From: Bacillus pseudomycoides | Lineage (GTDB): Bacteria; Bacillota; Bacilli; Bacillales; Bacillaceae_G | NCBI RefSeq assembly: GCF_022811845.1 | Contig: NZ_CP064266.1 | Span: 2,542,001-2,606,000, forward strand | DNA length: 64,000 bases | Reading direction: 5' to 3' | Shown: in pieces, positions 8,390-17,344 of the stretch | Layout of the letters: every line of letters begins with the position of its first letter | Numbering within the stretch: position 1 is the first letter of the stretch | Position numbers and translations under genes: made by a program | The notes under the pieces: generated by a model | What the model saw: the letters and a program-made list of their open reading frames with translations, nothing else | The model's database searches: none | What the model was told of the DNA's origin: nothing

Positions 8390-10978
8390 ATGAGAGGATT
8401 TACATTGCTCGGTAAGGAATTTACGGAAATTATAAAAAGTAAAAAAATCTTAATCCCGATTATAGCCGTTTTATTTGTACCACTTTTATATGCTGGTATG
8501 TTTTTATGGGCGTTTTGGGATCCATATGAACAGTTAGATGATTTACCAGTTGCGGTAGTCAATCTCGATAAAGGTGCAGTATTTGATGGGAAACCAATTG
8601 AAGTTGGGAAAGGATTAGTTGATAAGTTAAAGGATAATAACAGTTTTAAATGGGAGTTTGTGAGTGAAAAAGAAGCAAAAGAGGGAATGGAAAATCGAAA
8701 ATATTATATGTTGGTGCGAGTTCCGGAGAATTTCTCAGATAATGCAACAACGCTGCTAAAAGAAAATCCAAGACCATTAAACTTAGAATATATTCCAAAT
8801 GAAAGTTTAAACTTCTTATCTTCACAAATTGGCGGAACTGCGATTGAAAAAATTAAAGGTGAAGTTTCGAATACGTTAACCAAAACGTATGCAGAGAAAA
8901 TGTTTGATTCTATTAAAGATGTTTCGCAAGGTTTTGCGGATGCAACAGATGGAGCAAATAAGTTACATGATGGTGCTGGAGAATTACACGATGGTTCTGG
9001 AAAAGTGACGGATGGCTTGCATACGTTGCAAGGGAAGTCTGGAGAGATGAAAAATGGCGTATCAGAATTGTTAAATGGTTCAAATAAATTATTAGATGGA
9101 TCTGGTCAAGTATCTGGTGGCTTAAACTTACTAAATAGTAAAACTGGAGAATTAAAAAATGGAGTAGGTCAATTACTAGATGGGTCTGGTCAAGTATCTG
9201 GTGGCTTAAACTTATTAAATAGTAAGACTGGAGAATTAAAAAATGGAGTAGGTCAGTTACTTGATGGATCAAGTCAAGTGACAGATGGTTTAAATTTACT
9301 CACCAATCAATCAGCTACATTGCAAAAAGGTACAACAGATTTGGCTACTGGAATGACTGGGCTTACCAATGCACAAAGTGAACTAGAAACAGGTGCAAAA
9401 GATATTCAAAATGGCATTCATACTTTAAATAGTAAGGTGCAAACCTCTATATCAAGTTTGAAAGATGTGGAACCAAAACTTGCAGAAGTGAGTGCAGCTT
9501 CACAAAAAGTGGAAGGATTAAATCAAGTATCACAAACGAATGTTAAAGCATCTAAAGAAACGATGGATGATTTAGTTGCTTTACAAAATGTGATCAAAAG
9601 TTTACCACAAGAATCTCAAGATAAGTTACAGCCTCTTATGAAGAGTGCTACTGATAACATGGCAGCAGTTCAAAAACAATCAGCCATCATTGCGGGTGGA
9701 ACGAGCGAGTTAAAGGAAAAAGTAAGTGGGTTACAAGTTAAACTACCAGATACAAATCAATTGACAAATTTAGCGAATGGCATTAATCAGTTAGAACAAG
9801 GTCAAATTAAATTTGTAACTAATTTCCATAAATTTGGTGAGAAGTTGGATACAGCAAAATCTGGTGCAGATGGCTTATCCAAAGGGTCCGAAAAATTAAT
9901 TAATGGTGTAAATAAGCTAGCAGAAGGTTCAAATAAAGTGACAAACGGTCTAGTTCAATTATCAACAAAATCAGATGAAATGATAGGCGGAATCGGTAAA
10001 CTAGCAGAAGGCTCGAATAAAGTAACAAGCGGCCTGGGACAATTATCAACAAAATCAAATGAAATGATAGGCGGAATAAGTAAGTTAGCAGATGGTTCAA
10101 ACCAAGTGACAAATGGTTTAGGTACGCTAAATGGTGGCTTAAATAAAATGTCAAACGGTTCCGGTCAATTAATCGACGGTGTAAACAAACTAGCAGACGG
10201 TTCCGGCAAAGTAACAGACGGTTTAGTCAAAGTAAACGACGGAACTGGTGAACTCGCTGAAAAACTCGGCGAAGGAGCAGAAAAAACAAGTGAAGTAAAA
10301 GGAACGGATAAAACATACGACATGTTTGCAGACCCAGTGAAAGTACAAACTGAGAAGATGTCAGAAGTTCCAAACTATGGAACAGGATTTACACCATACT
10401 TCTTATCTCTTGGTTTATTTGTCGGGGCACTTCTTTTATCCATTGTATATCCACTACGTGATACAGTGGGTGTGCCAAAATCAGGATTTAGCTGGTTTAT
10501 TAGTAAATTTGGTGTTTTATTATCGGTTGGTATTATTCAAGCTTTAGTTGCAGATGCAGTATTACTGTTCGTACTTGGTGTTGAAGTACAAAGCGTTCCA
10601 TACTTCATTCTGTTTAGTATTCTTACAAGTCTATCATTTATTGCATTAATCCAGTGTTTAGTAACAGCGTTTGGGGATGCAGGACGCTTTATTGCGATCT
10701 TAACATTAATCATTCAGTTAACAACAAGCGCAGGAACCTTCCCGCTTGAATTAATTCCAAAGTTTTTACAACACTTTAATGCGTGGTTACCAATGACATA
10801 TTCTGTATCTGGATTTAAAGCGGTTGTATCAAGTGGGGACTTCGGATTTATGTGGCAAAACGCAGGTATATTAATGATCTTTATTGTTCTATTGTCACTT
10901 GGAACAATTGGTTCGTTGACTTGGATGCATAAACATCAGTTTCGTAATTTAGTAGAAGAGAAATCAATAGAAGCCTAG
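8390..10978 (+). CDS. yhgE: YhgE/Pip-domain membrane protein
   Basis: An 862-residue protein. An N-terminal membrane segment (about 18-38) leads to a Pip/ABC-2-like extracellular domain (DLPVAVVNLDKGA). A long glycine- and asparagine-rich helical repeat region follows, with units such as NKLAEGSNKVTNGLVQLS. Five or six membrane segments form the C-terminus (about 690-855). Two 84-bp (28-residue) near-identical units lie at 9089-9256, and another 84-bp pair at about 9911-10078. The family includes the phage-infection protein of lactococci and type VII-associated proteins. Start is ATG 8390 with AAAAGGGGA upstream; the frame opens earlier at TTG 8351 inside the operator. Likely repressed by the TetR protein. 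Confidence 0.85.
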   Translation: MRGFTLLGKEFTEIIKSKKILIPIIAVLFVPLLYAGMFLWAFWDPYEQLDDLPVAVVNLDKGAVFDGKPIEVGKGLVDKLKDNNSFKWEFVSEKEAKEGMENRKYYMLVRVPENFSDNATTLLKENPRPLNLEYIPNESLNFLSSQIGGTAIEKIKGEVSNTLTKTYAEKMFDSIKDVSQGFADATDGANKLHDGAGELHDGSGKVTDGLHTLQGKSGEMKNGVSELLNGSNKLLDGSGQVSGGLNLLNSKTGELKNGVGQLLDGSGQVSGGLNLLNSKTGELKNGVGQLLDGSSQVTDGLNLLTNQSATLQKGTTDLATGMTGLTNAQSELETGAKDIQNGIHTLNSKVQTSISSLKDVEPKLAEVSAASQKVEGLNQVSQTNVKASKETMDDLVALQNVIKSLPQESQDKLQPLMKSATDNMAAVQKQSAIIAGGTSELKEKVSGLQVKLPDTNQLTNLANGINQLEQGQIKFVTNFHKFGEKLDTAKSGADGLSKGSEKLINGVNKLAEGSNKVTNGLVQLSTKSDEMIGGIGKLAEGSNKVTSGLGQLSTKSNEMIGGISKLADGSNQVTNGLGTLNGGLNKMSNGSGQLIDGVNKLADGSGKVTDGLVKVNDGTGELAEKLGEGAEKTSEVKGTDKTYDMFADPVKVQTEKMSEVPNYGTGFTPYFLSLGLFVGALLLSIVYPLRDTVGVPKSGFSWFISKFGVLLSVGIIQALVADAVLLFVLGVEVQSVPYFILFSILTSLSFIALIQCLVTAFGDAGRFIAILTLIIQLTTSAGTFPLELIPKFLQHFNAWLPMTYSVSGFKAVVSSGDFGFMWQNAGILMIFIVLLSLGTIGSLTWMHKHQFRNLVEEKSIEA

Positions 10979-11003
10979 GGGAGTGATCCTCTAGGTTTTT
11001 TAT
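10974..11003 (+). terminator. Terminator after yhgE
   Basis: 8-bp stem (10974-10981 with 10988-10995, one G-U) followed by TTTTTT; the stop codon lies in the left arm. Confidence 0.8.
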
Positions 11004-11041
11004 TATGTAAAAAAATAAAATTATTTTTTTGGGTGGAAGAG

Positions 11042-11190
11042 GGCGGCAGTCCATGGGTAGGAGAGGTCGGTGCCTATTTTAGCCCCCTGCTAAGTGAGGA
11101 CAGAAGGAGGAAAAGAGTACGGGTCTCCTTTTTTCTTCAAAGCCGTGACGTAGATGTCAAATCAAAAAGGATGTATCTTGCAAAAGCTCG
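11042..11190 (+). repeat. Dispersed repeat family, copy A
   Basis: Diverged copy of a ~140-bp sequence also present at 32268-32405 and, shortened, at 26515-26582. Shared blocks include CCTATTTT, AGCCGTGA and ATGTCA in the same order and spacing. An open frame of 65 codons crosses it (11033-11230) but has no ribosome binding site and follows the repeat, so I do not call a gene. Confidence 0.65.
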
Positions 11191-11325
11191 ATTGGTGAGG
11201 AAAGGTTTACTTTGTATAAATACAGCATAAATAATCTGAATAATGCTATAATTTAACGGTTAAGTTAAGAAGTATTTGAGAATGAATTTGTACAGGGAAA
11301 TATTTTTTACTAGAGGGGGATATCA

Positions 11326-11628
11326 ATGAACGGCACTCAAGTGAAATTCAGAGATACGGTCATTAGAAATTTTTTTGATGCAAATGGTAAGTTAAAAGCA
11401 ATTCCTAGTCAAAAGAAGAAAAAGTTAGTGATATTTGAGTACCTCATAAGTAAATTGAATCCTGAACAGCAATAAACAGAAAAAGAAGTAAATACATTTA
11501 TTAAACAGTATCATGAAGATTTTTGTACGATTAGGAGAGAGTTTATCATTCATGGATTTATGGATCGGAATGAAAGTGTGTATCGTGTAAATGCCAAGGA
11601 AGCGTGGAATAAGTGGGAAAGTCTATAG
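11326..11628 (+). pseudogene. DUF2087-like protein with an internal stop
   Basis: A frame of 101 codons from ATG 11326 (GAGGGGGA upstream) to TAG 11626-11628 is broken only by TAA at 11473-11475. The first part reads VIRNFFDANGKLKAIPSQKK; the second includes CTIRREFIIHGFMDRNES and VYRVNAKEAW. This is the pattern of DUF2087 domains (basic Arg-Arg helix, then a Y-R strand), normally about 90-100 residues. Reading frame is kept on both sides, so a point mutation is the simplest cause. Suppression or a sequencing error are alternatives. A terminator follows directly. Confidence 0.75.
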
Positions 11629-11637
11629 ATTATAGAA

Positions 11638-11666
11638 AAACATACTAATCCTAGTATGTTTCTTTA
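11638..11666 (+). terminator. Terminator after the DUF2087 pseudogene
   Basis: 10-bp perfect stem (11638-11647 with 11652-11661), 4-nt loop, T-rich tail. Confidence 0.75.
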
Positions 11667-11769
11667 ATTTACAAAGTTTCACAGAATGTACAAAAAATAA
11701 CCATTTTTACTATGATAATATTAGAAATGTAATCATTAGTAATTTAAAACGTAACGGAGATGAGAGAAT

Positions 11770-12192
11770 ATGACGACATGGTTTATAATTATGTTAGTTA
11801 TTTTCGGTGCTTTTAAAATAATCGTAACGAGTATTCCAACTTCTGTTGTGGAGTCATTGATGAGTAGATTTGCATTGCATCCACAATTAAATGCCGGAGA
11901 TGTTACTGTAACGATTGATGGAAAGTGCTTAGAAGATGAAGAGAAAATTCAAATGATTGATCAGTTTAACGAAGCAATATTTTTAGAAAAGTATTATTTC
12001 CCTCCACAAAGCAGCGGGACTCCAGTAGTTATTCATATGAAAAAGGGAAAAAACGATGTGAGTTATTCTATGTACAGTTACGACGATCACATCGATGTAG
12101 TGAAACGATATAAGAAGAAAGTAGTCGCGTATAGTTTGCGCTCTAAAGATCTTCAAAACTGTTTTATGTTAGTAACTGGGGAATTAGTCTAA
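11770..12192 (+). CDS. YfmQ-like hypothetical protein
   Basis: A 140-residue protein with one N-terminal membrane segment (about 4-25) and a soluble C-terminal part. The opening (MTTWFIIMLVIFGAFKIIV) and the segment VVESLMSRFALHPQL resemble YfmQ of B. subtilis, a family of unknown function. ATG 11770 has a GGAGATGAGAG ribosome binding site. It is monocistronic, followed by a repeat fragment and a terminator. The family assignment is from memory of sequence pattern, so moderate. Confidence 0.6.
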   Translation: MTTWFIIMLVIFGAFKIIVTSIPTSVVESLMSRFALHPQLNAGDVTVTIDGKCLEDEEKIQMIDQFNEAIFLEKYYFPPQSSGTPVVIHMKKGKNDVSYSMYSYDDHIDVVKRYKKKVVAYSLRSKDLQNCFMLVTGELV

Positions 12193-12200
12193 AAGGATTG

Positions 12201-12225
12201 TTACTGTCTGTTAATGCGGGATAAA
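12201..12225 (-). repeat. Fragment of the bcr1-like repeat
   Basis: The minus strand reads TTTATCCCGCATTAACAGAC and then AGTAA, the left end of the repeat found in full at 46139 and 48491. Confidence 0.55.
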
Positions 12226-12290
12226 TCTTGTTAAGTTAATTTGAAAATAATCTTTAAGTAAGTGTACTAGTTTACTTCTGTTCCAGATAG

Positions 12291-12327
12291 AAAAAGGATT
12301 CCTAAAATATAGGGAATCCTTTTTTTT
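12291..12327 (+). terminator. Terminator between the YfmQ-like and DinB genes
   Basis: 11-12-bp stem (12291-12302 with 12313-12324), 10-nt loop and a long T-run; the opposite strand also ends in T, so it may act both ways. Confidence 0.8.
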
Positions 12328-12371
12328 ATTTAAATGAATGAGCAACTATATCTCTAGTAATAAAGTATCAC

Positions 12372-12896
12372 TTATTTTAGAATAATATGCTGTTCCAGCC
12401 TTTCCTTCTGATGAAGGTGATGAGAAAAATGCATATAAATCAATTGAAACCACTCTACAGCATTTAAATACCCAAATCCTAGGTGCTCCATCTTGCGGTT
12501 ACTTGGAATAGAAGCAAGTGTTGGTTCAACTTCCTTCGTTTGTTTAATCAGTTGTAGCAATTGTTGTTTAACACCTTCTTTATCTTTTGGGTTTTCAGGT
12601 GTGTATCCTGGGCGGTCAGGTATTTTTATTTGTATTGGAGGGAAAGCACCCATTGCATATACTTTTTCACCCATTTCTGTTTTCTTACCATCTATAGTTG
12701 CAGAATCAGTTGTACACTTTGCAATGGCATCTAATTGCATATTTGAAGCTGTAAGTAAGTGATTATACATTTGTCCAAGAGACCATTCGTCTTCGGAAGG
12801 TTTTCTTCTCAATTGTTCAAGGGAGTATTTCTCTAATTCTTTTATGTAATACACTGCTACACTTTCAAATTTCTCTAAAATGGCATTTGGATTCAT
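12372..12896 (-). CDS. DinB-family protein
   Basis: A 174-residue four-helix-bundle protein of the DinB/YfiT type. It shows the typical opening (LEKYSLEQLRRKPSEDEWSL), the metal-ligand His in YNHLLTA near residue 47, and the C-terminal pair in YMHFSHHLHQKERL. DinB-like proteins bind divalent metal; many are thiol-dependent transferases, and the substrate here is unknown. ATG 12896 is preceded by AAAGGAG. It lies behind the WYL regulator on the same strand, with a 94-bp gap, so regulation by it is plausible. Confidence 0.85.
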   Translation of the reverse strand: MNPNAILEKFESVAVYYIKELEKYSLEQLRRKPSEDEWSLGQMYNHLLTASNMQLDAIAKCTTDSATIDGKKTEMGEKVYAMGAFPPIQIKIPDRPGYTPENPKDKEGVKQQLLQLIKQTKEVEPTLASIPSNRKMEHLGFGYLNAVEWFQLIYMHFSHHLHQKERLEQHIILK

Positions 12897-12990
12897 AGGG
12901 TTAGCTCCTTTTCTTTTATAAAATGTAGTTCTTAAGGATCACTATAAACGAGTGATGTTGACACCATTATGTCAGCAGTGAAAGAAAAAA

Positions 12991-13932
12991 TTAAATTTGT
13001 AGCATTTTCTTTGCTTCTTCTCGAAGTTTCTCAGAAAGAATAGTCGGTTCTAGCACTTTTACTTGGCTTCCCCAGCTCAATACCCATGGGAATACTTCAT
13101 CTATACTTCTTGATGTTAGAAGCACATGAAAGCCATCATCTTTTTGTTCATAGGAATCTATAAAAAAGTAGCGAGACTCCATAATTTTGTGAGCAATTGT
13201 AGATGGAAATAATAAATGAATGGTAATGGTTCGGTTATTTATAGGTTGATAGGTCGGTAAATGGAAATCTTCCGGTTTGTTAAAGAACTCTTGCTCTCCT
13301 TGTAAGTCGCTCATACGATCTAAACGGAAATGACGTATTTGTTGCCGAAGTAGACAATGGGAAACAATGTACCAAATTCCTGAAATATTGACTAAGCCAT
13401 AAGGATTCACAGTACGTTTTGTTTTGTCAGTTTGAGTCGGTTTACGATAAGAAAAAGAAACACATTGCTGTTTCTGAATGGCTTCTTGCAATAGAAAAAG
13501 GTATTTTTCTATTCGTTCTTGTTCAACTTTTTGATGAGAAAAGGTACCAGAGAGGAAGCGGAATGTTCCTCTTAATTCTTTGACTTTCTTCTGTTTTTCA
13601 GAAGGAAGGATTGCTTCTAATTTTTCTTTAGCAGATTTTGCATGTGTAGAAAAAGCCGAGTCGAGATTTTGTTCGACATAATCACTTCCTAATAGAAGAG
13701 TTACCGCTTCTTCTGGTTTTAACTGAATAGGTGGTAAAAAGTAACCATCCATTAAAGAATAGCCTTGGCCAGGTATTGAAAATATAGGAACACCTGATTC
13801 ACTAAGTGCTTGCATATCTCTGTATATTGTTCTTTTACATATTTCAAATTTTTCAGCTAAGCTGTTAGCTGTGACGATTTGCTTTCTCTGTAATTCAATG
13901 AGAATAGAAAGTAAACGATCTGTTCGATTCAT
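12991..13932 (-). CDS. HTH-WYL transcriptional regulator (YafY-like)
   Basis: A 313-residue regulator. The N-terminal HTH_11 domain (about 1-60) contains TVTANSLAEKFEICKRTIYRDM-like sequence (ITVTANSLAEKF is seen as IVTANSLAEKF). A WYL domain follows (about 140-215) with VNPYGLVNISGIWYIVSHC and FRLDRM, then a C-terminal WCX extension. WYL regulators sense small ligands or nucleic acids. It is followed on the same strand by DinB, a common pairing. ATG 13932 has AGGATGA upstream. Confidence 0.88.
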   Translation of the reverse strand: MNRTDRLLSILIELQRKQIVTANSLAEKFEICKRTIYRDMQALSESGVPIFSIPGQGYSLMDGYFLPPIQLKPEEAVTLLLGSDYVEQNLDSAFSTHAKSAKEKLEAILPSEKQKKVKELRGTFRFLSGTFSHQKVEQERIEKYLFLLQEAIQKQQCVSFSYRKPTQTDKTKRTVNPYGLVNISGIWYIVSHCLLRQQIRHFRLDRMSDLQGEQEFFNKPEDFHLPTYQPINNRTITIHLLFPSTIAHKIMESRYFFIDSYEQKDDGFHVLLTSRSIDEVFPWVLSWGSQVKVLEPTILSEKLREEAKKMLQI

Positions 13933-14061
13933 TTTGTATCATCCTTAATATATAGTGAATATCCTTATGATGGAATGTTCGAAAGCTGATGTTGTTTCTC
14001 CTGCAAATACAGACTTTTTCCTATGTATAATATTAATATAGTAAAATCCTCCGAACTCGTA

Positions 14062-14110
14062 TTGCAGTTTCCAATAATATACTATATAATCGACTTAAGA
14101 AAACGTTTTC
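14062..14110 (+). promoter_or_regulatory. Promoter and palindromic operator of the LacI-family gene
   Basis: TTGCAG (14062-14067) and TATAAT (14085-14090) are separated by 17 bp. The perfect palindrome GAAAACGTTTTC at 14099-14110 covers the predicted start of transcription. A CG-centred palindrome is the usual LacI/GalR operator form, so autorepression is likely. Confidence 0.8.
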
Positions 14111-14130
14111 ATACAAAGGGGGAGAATTTC

Positions 14131-15144
14131 GTGTCAACGATCGAGGACGTGGCGAAATTAGCGGGGTTATCAAGAACAACGGTTTCTCGGGTGATTAACA
14201 ACCATCCGTACGTATCTGATGAGAAGAAAAAGAGGGTTCAATTGGCGATGAAGCATTTAGGCTTCGTTCCTAATTCTGCAGCAAGAAGACTTAGAAAACA
14301 AAAAACAGAAACAATTGCGGTGCTTGTTCCAAGGATTACAAATCCTTTTTTCAGTAGATTTATTGAAGCAATTGAAATTGCTGCTTCTGAACATAAATAT
14401 AAACTGATTATTTGTCAAACAAGATACTTACCGGAAAAAGAGATGGAATACTTACAACTGTTATCAACAAAACAGGTTGATGGGATTATTTTATGTTCAC
14501 TGGAGAATCCATGGGAGAACGTGGAGCCATACTTACAACACGGTCCAATCGTGTTATGTAATGAATATATTGAAGAAGCAAATATTCCAACGGTTAAATT
14601 TGATCATGCGCAAGGGGCTTACATAGCTGCAAAGCATGTATTAGAACAAGGATATCGCAATCTTATTTTTTGCCGTGGAAATGAAACGAAAGTAGTGAGC
14701 CAACAGCGAAAAATGGGCTTTTTACGTGCAATCACTGAAAAGAGCAAAGAAGTAGAAGCGATTGATTTTCTTGAAAACGCTTTCTCGTGGGAAGATGGAA
14801 AAAGAATGTTCCATGAAGTATTAAAGGACAAAAAAAATCCTACCGCTATTTTGGCAGGAGGCGATGAAGTCGCAGCTGGAATTATCGCAGAAGCGAAACG
14901 CCATGGCTGGAGCATTCCTGATGATTTAGCTGTAGTTGGCTTTGATAATCAAATTTTATCACAGATTACAGAGCCGGGTATTACAACGATTGAACAGCCA
15001 ATTGATGAAATGGCCCATAAAGTAGTTGATTTAATGATGGATAAAATCCATACGAAAAATTATCGCAAAAAAGAATTGTATGAGTTTGAACTGGAGCTCT
15101 TGGTGAAAGGTTCAACGATGAAAAACACGATGTTACTAGCCTAG
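14131..15144 (+). CDS. LacI/GalR-family transcriptional regulator
   Basis: A 337-residue regulator starting at GTG 14131 with AAAGGGGGA 7 nt upstream. The longer open frame from 14023 would translate through the promoter and operator, so I reject it. The N-terminal HTH (STIEDVAKLAGLSRTTVSR) with hinge PNSAARRLR is followed by a periplasmic-binding-protein-like effector domain (ETIAVLVPRITNPFFSRFIE, then GIILCSLEN and AVVGFDNQ). The effector is probably a sugar or metabolite. No sugar operon is adjacent, so it may act in trans and on itself. Confidence 0.9.
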   Translation: MSTIEDVAKLAGLSRTTVSRVINNHPYVSDEKKKRVQLAMKHLGFVPNSAARRLRKQKTETIAVLVPRITNPFFSRFIEAIEIAASEHKYKLIICQTRYLPEKEMEYLQLLSTKQVDGIILCSLENPWENVEPYLQHGPIVLCNEYIEEANIPTVKFDHAQGAYIAAKHVLEQGYRNLIFCRGNETKVVSQQRKMGFLRAITEKSKEVEAIDFLENAFSWEDGKRMFHEVLKDKKNPTAILAGGDEVAAGIIAEAKRHGWSIPDDLAVVGFDNQILSQITEPGITTIEQPIDEMAHKVVDLMMDKIHTKNYRKKELYEFELELLVKGSTMKNTMLLA

Positions 15145-15168
15145 TAGACGATGTCTGCTAGGTTTTTC
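15140..15168 (+). terminator. Terminator after the LacI-family gene
   Basis: 10-bp stem (15140-15149 with 15153-15162) with a 3-nt loop and TTTTT; the stop codon is in the left arm. Confidence 0.8.
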
Positions 15169-15184
15169 TTATGTTTACAAACTA

Positions 15185-15313
15185 CTATTCTTCGTGAACG
15201 CAGTCGTCACATTTATTATGATATGCTTCGTGTTGCTCATCAATTTCCTTACCGCAATGTGCACACGTTTTTGTTGGTAAATTTCTGAAAAATTCCATCG
15301 GTTGATCGATCAT
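15185..15313 (-). CDS. yhfH: YhfH-family zinc-ribbon small protein
   Basis: A 42-residue protein: MIDQPMEFFRNLPTK, then CAHCGKEIDEQHEAYHNKC and a final CDDC-type pair. Two C-x2-C pairs form a likely zinc ribbon. I chose ATG 15313 because GGAGGGATC lies just upstream; the frame extends earlier without a ribosome binding site. In B. subtilis yhfH lies close to yhfI and lplJ, and the same order appears here, which supports the name. Function is unknown. Confidence 0.75.
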   Translation of the reverse strand: MIDQPMEFFRNLPTKTCAHCGKEIDEQHEAYHNKCDDCVHEE

Positions 15314-15514
15314 GTAGATCCCTCCATTTCCATTTCTTACTATCATTGTATTAGTACAAAAGATTAATGTCAACAACTGTTTTATAACAAAGTTAAAAAT
15401 AATGAAAAAGTTTAGGAAATGGATTATAGTTAAAACTGTAGAGTGTAAGTAAAAATCTTTCTCATTTGAGGGAAGAATACTGCATTTCTAGCGGTTTAGA
15501 AAGGATGGATACAT

Positions 15515-16249
15515 ATGAAAATGACTGTTGTTGGCTTTTGGGGTGGCTTTCCAGAAGTGGGAGAAGCAACGTCGGGGTATTTGTTTGAACACGATGGTTT
15601 TCGTTTACTTGTTGACTGTGGCAGTGGTGTACTAGCACAGCTTCAAAAATATATAACACCGTCTGATATAGATGCAGTTCTTTTGTCGCATTATCATCAC
15701 GATCATGTCGCAGATATTGGGGTGTTGCAATATGCAAGATTAATTACAAGTGCGACAAAAGGACAATTGCCACAATTGCCGATCTATGGGCATGGGTTTG
15801 ATGTGCAAGGTTTTGCTTCTTTAACACATGAACCGCATACGAAAGGGATTGTGTACAATCCCGAAGAACTACTTCAGATTGGACCGTTCTCTATTTCATT
15901 TTTAAAAACAGTACATCCTGTTATATGCTATGCGATGCGTATTACAGTCGGGGATGAAGTAATCGTATATAGTGCTGATTCAAGCTACATTCCTGAATTC
16001 ATTCCATTTACAAAAGATGCAGATTTATTTATTTGTGAATGCAATATGTATGCACATCAAGAAGCTGCAAAAGCGGGGCATATGAATAGTACAGAGGTAG
16101 CAGGTATTGCAAAGAATGCAAATGTTAAGGAACTACTGTTGACTCATCTGCCACATACAGGAAACACATCTGATTTAGTAAAAGAAGCAAAAGAAATTTT
16201 CGATGGCCGCATTACGCTTGCGCATAGCGGCTACGTTTGGAATTCATGA
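15515..16249 (+). CDS. yhfI: Metallo-beta-lactamase-fold hydrolase YhfI
   Basis: A 244-residue MBL-fold protein with the metal motif LSHYHHDHVAD (H-x-H-x-D-H, about residues 60-70). Further ligands are in TVHPVICY, VYSADSSY and LLTHLPHTG. RNase Z and YhfI-type hydrolases share this layout; the substrate is unknown. GAAAGGATGG precedes ATG 15515. Only 12 bp separate it from lplJ, so the two probably form an operon, as in B. subtilis. Confidence 0.88.
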   Translation: MKMTVVGFWGGFPEVGEATSGYLFEHDGFRLLVDCGSGVLAQLQKYITPSDIDAVLLSHYHHDHVADIGVLQYARLITSATKGQLPQLPIYGHGFDVQGFASLTHEPHTKGIVYNPEELLQIGPFSISFLKTVHPVICYAMRITVGDEVIVYSADSSYIPEFIPFTKDADLFICECNMYAHQEAAKAGHMNSTEVAGIAKNANVKELLLTHLPHTGNTSDLVKEAKEIFDGRITLAHSGYVWNS

Positions 16250-16261
16250 GGAGAGGATAAG

Positions 16262-17251
16262 ATGTTATTTATTGATAATAAAGGGATTACAGATCCTACG
16301 ATTAACTTAGCAATTGAAGAATATTGCGTGAAAAACTTAGATATTAACGAAACGTACCTTTTGTTCTACATTAATGAACCTTCCATTATTATTGGAAAAA
16401 ACCAAAACACAGTAGAAGAAATTAATGCTGATTATGTAAAAGAAAAAGGGATTCATGTTGTACGTCGCTTATCAGGTGGCGGCGCTGTATATCATGATTT
16501 AGGAAACTTAAACTTCAGCTTTATTACGAAAGATGATGGGGATAGTTTTCATAACTTTAAAAAGTTCACAGAGCCTGTTACGAAAGCGCTTGGAAAATTA
16601 GGCGTAAATGCAGAGCTTAGTGGCCGTAATGATATTTTAGCGGAAGGTAGAAAAATTTCAGGTAATGCGCAGTTCTCAACGAAAGGTCGTATGTTTAGTC
16701 ACGGTACATTACTATTTGATTCTGAAATCGATCACGTTGTATCGGCACTGAAAGTAAAAATGGATAAGATTCAATCAAAAGGAATTAAATCAATCCGCAG
16801 CCGCGTAGCGAATATTACGGAATTTTTAAATGAAAAAATGACAACGGAAGAGTTTAGACAACTGCTTCTTGAGACAATTTTTGAAGGAGAAACAGAAGTT
16901 CCAACATATGAGCTAACAGAGGAAGATTGGAAAGAAATCTATAAAATTTCTGAAGATCGCTACCGTAATTGGGATTGGAACTATGGGAAGTCTCCTAAGT
17001 TCAACTTACAACATTCACACCGTTTTCCAGTTGGACAAGTTGATGTTCGCCTAGAGGTGACAAAAGGAACAGTAACCGAATGTAAAGTATACGGTGATTT
17101 CTTCGGCGTAGAAGATGTTCATGATATTGAAGAGCGTTTAACGGGTGTTCAGTTTGATAAAGAAGCTTTTGCTAAGGCGTTAGAAGATGTAGATGTCAAA
17201 CGCTACTTTGGTAATATAACAAAAGAAGATTTCTTAGCGTTATTCTTTTAA
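16262..17251 (+). CDS. lplJ: Lipoate-protein ligase LplJ
   Basis: A 329-residue ligase that activates free lipoate with ATP and attaches it to lipoyl domains. It shows the LplA signature RRLSGGGAVYHDLGNLNFSF (about 71-90), the lipoyl-AMP site GRNDILAEGRKISGNAQ and the C-terminal accessory domain. Length matches bacterial LplA/LplJ with both domains. GAGGAGAGG lies before ATG 16262. It is second in a yhfI-lplJ operon closed by a terminator at 17257. Confidence 0.93.
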   Translation: MLFIDNKGITDPTINLAIEEYCVKNLDINETYLLFYINEPSIIIGKNQNTVEEINADYVKEKGIHVVRRLSGGGAVYHDLGNLNFSFITKDDGDSFHNFKKFTEPVTKALGKLGVNAELSGRNDILAEGRKISGNAQFSTKGRMFSHGTLLFDSEIDHVVSALKVKMDKIQSKGIKSIRSRVANITEFLNEKMTTEEFRQLLLETIFEGETEVPTYELTEEDWKEIYKISEDRYRNWDWNYGKSPKFNLQHSHRFPVGQVDVRLEVTKGTVTECKVYGDFFGVEDVHDIEERLTGVQFDKEAFAKALEDVDVKRYFGNITKEDFLALFF

Positions 17252-17256
17252 CTCAT

Positions 17257-17295
17257 AAAAACAGTCATATTATCCGTATGACTGTTTTTTATTTT
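17257..17295 (+). terminator. Terminator after lplJ
   Basis: 12-bp perfect stem (17257-17268 with 17277-17288), 8-nt loop, T-run. Confidence 0.88.
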
Positions 17296-17344
17296 GTTGC
17301 AAAAAAGCGCATAAAAACAATAGATAGAGCTTCTCATTGAAAAA

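Noticed and set aside
11033..11230. Open frame of 65 codons with many Arg
   Set aside because: It lies on repeat copy A, has no ribosome binding site, and its codon pattern does not look coding.
14023..14130. Longer N-terminus of the LacI-type protein
   Set aside because: It would translate across the -35, -10 and operator; the GTG at 14131 has a strong ribosome binding site.
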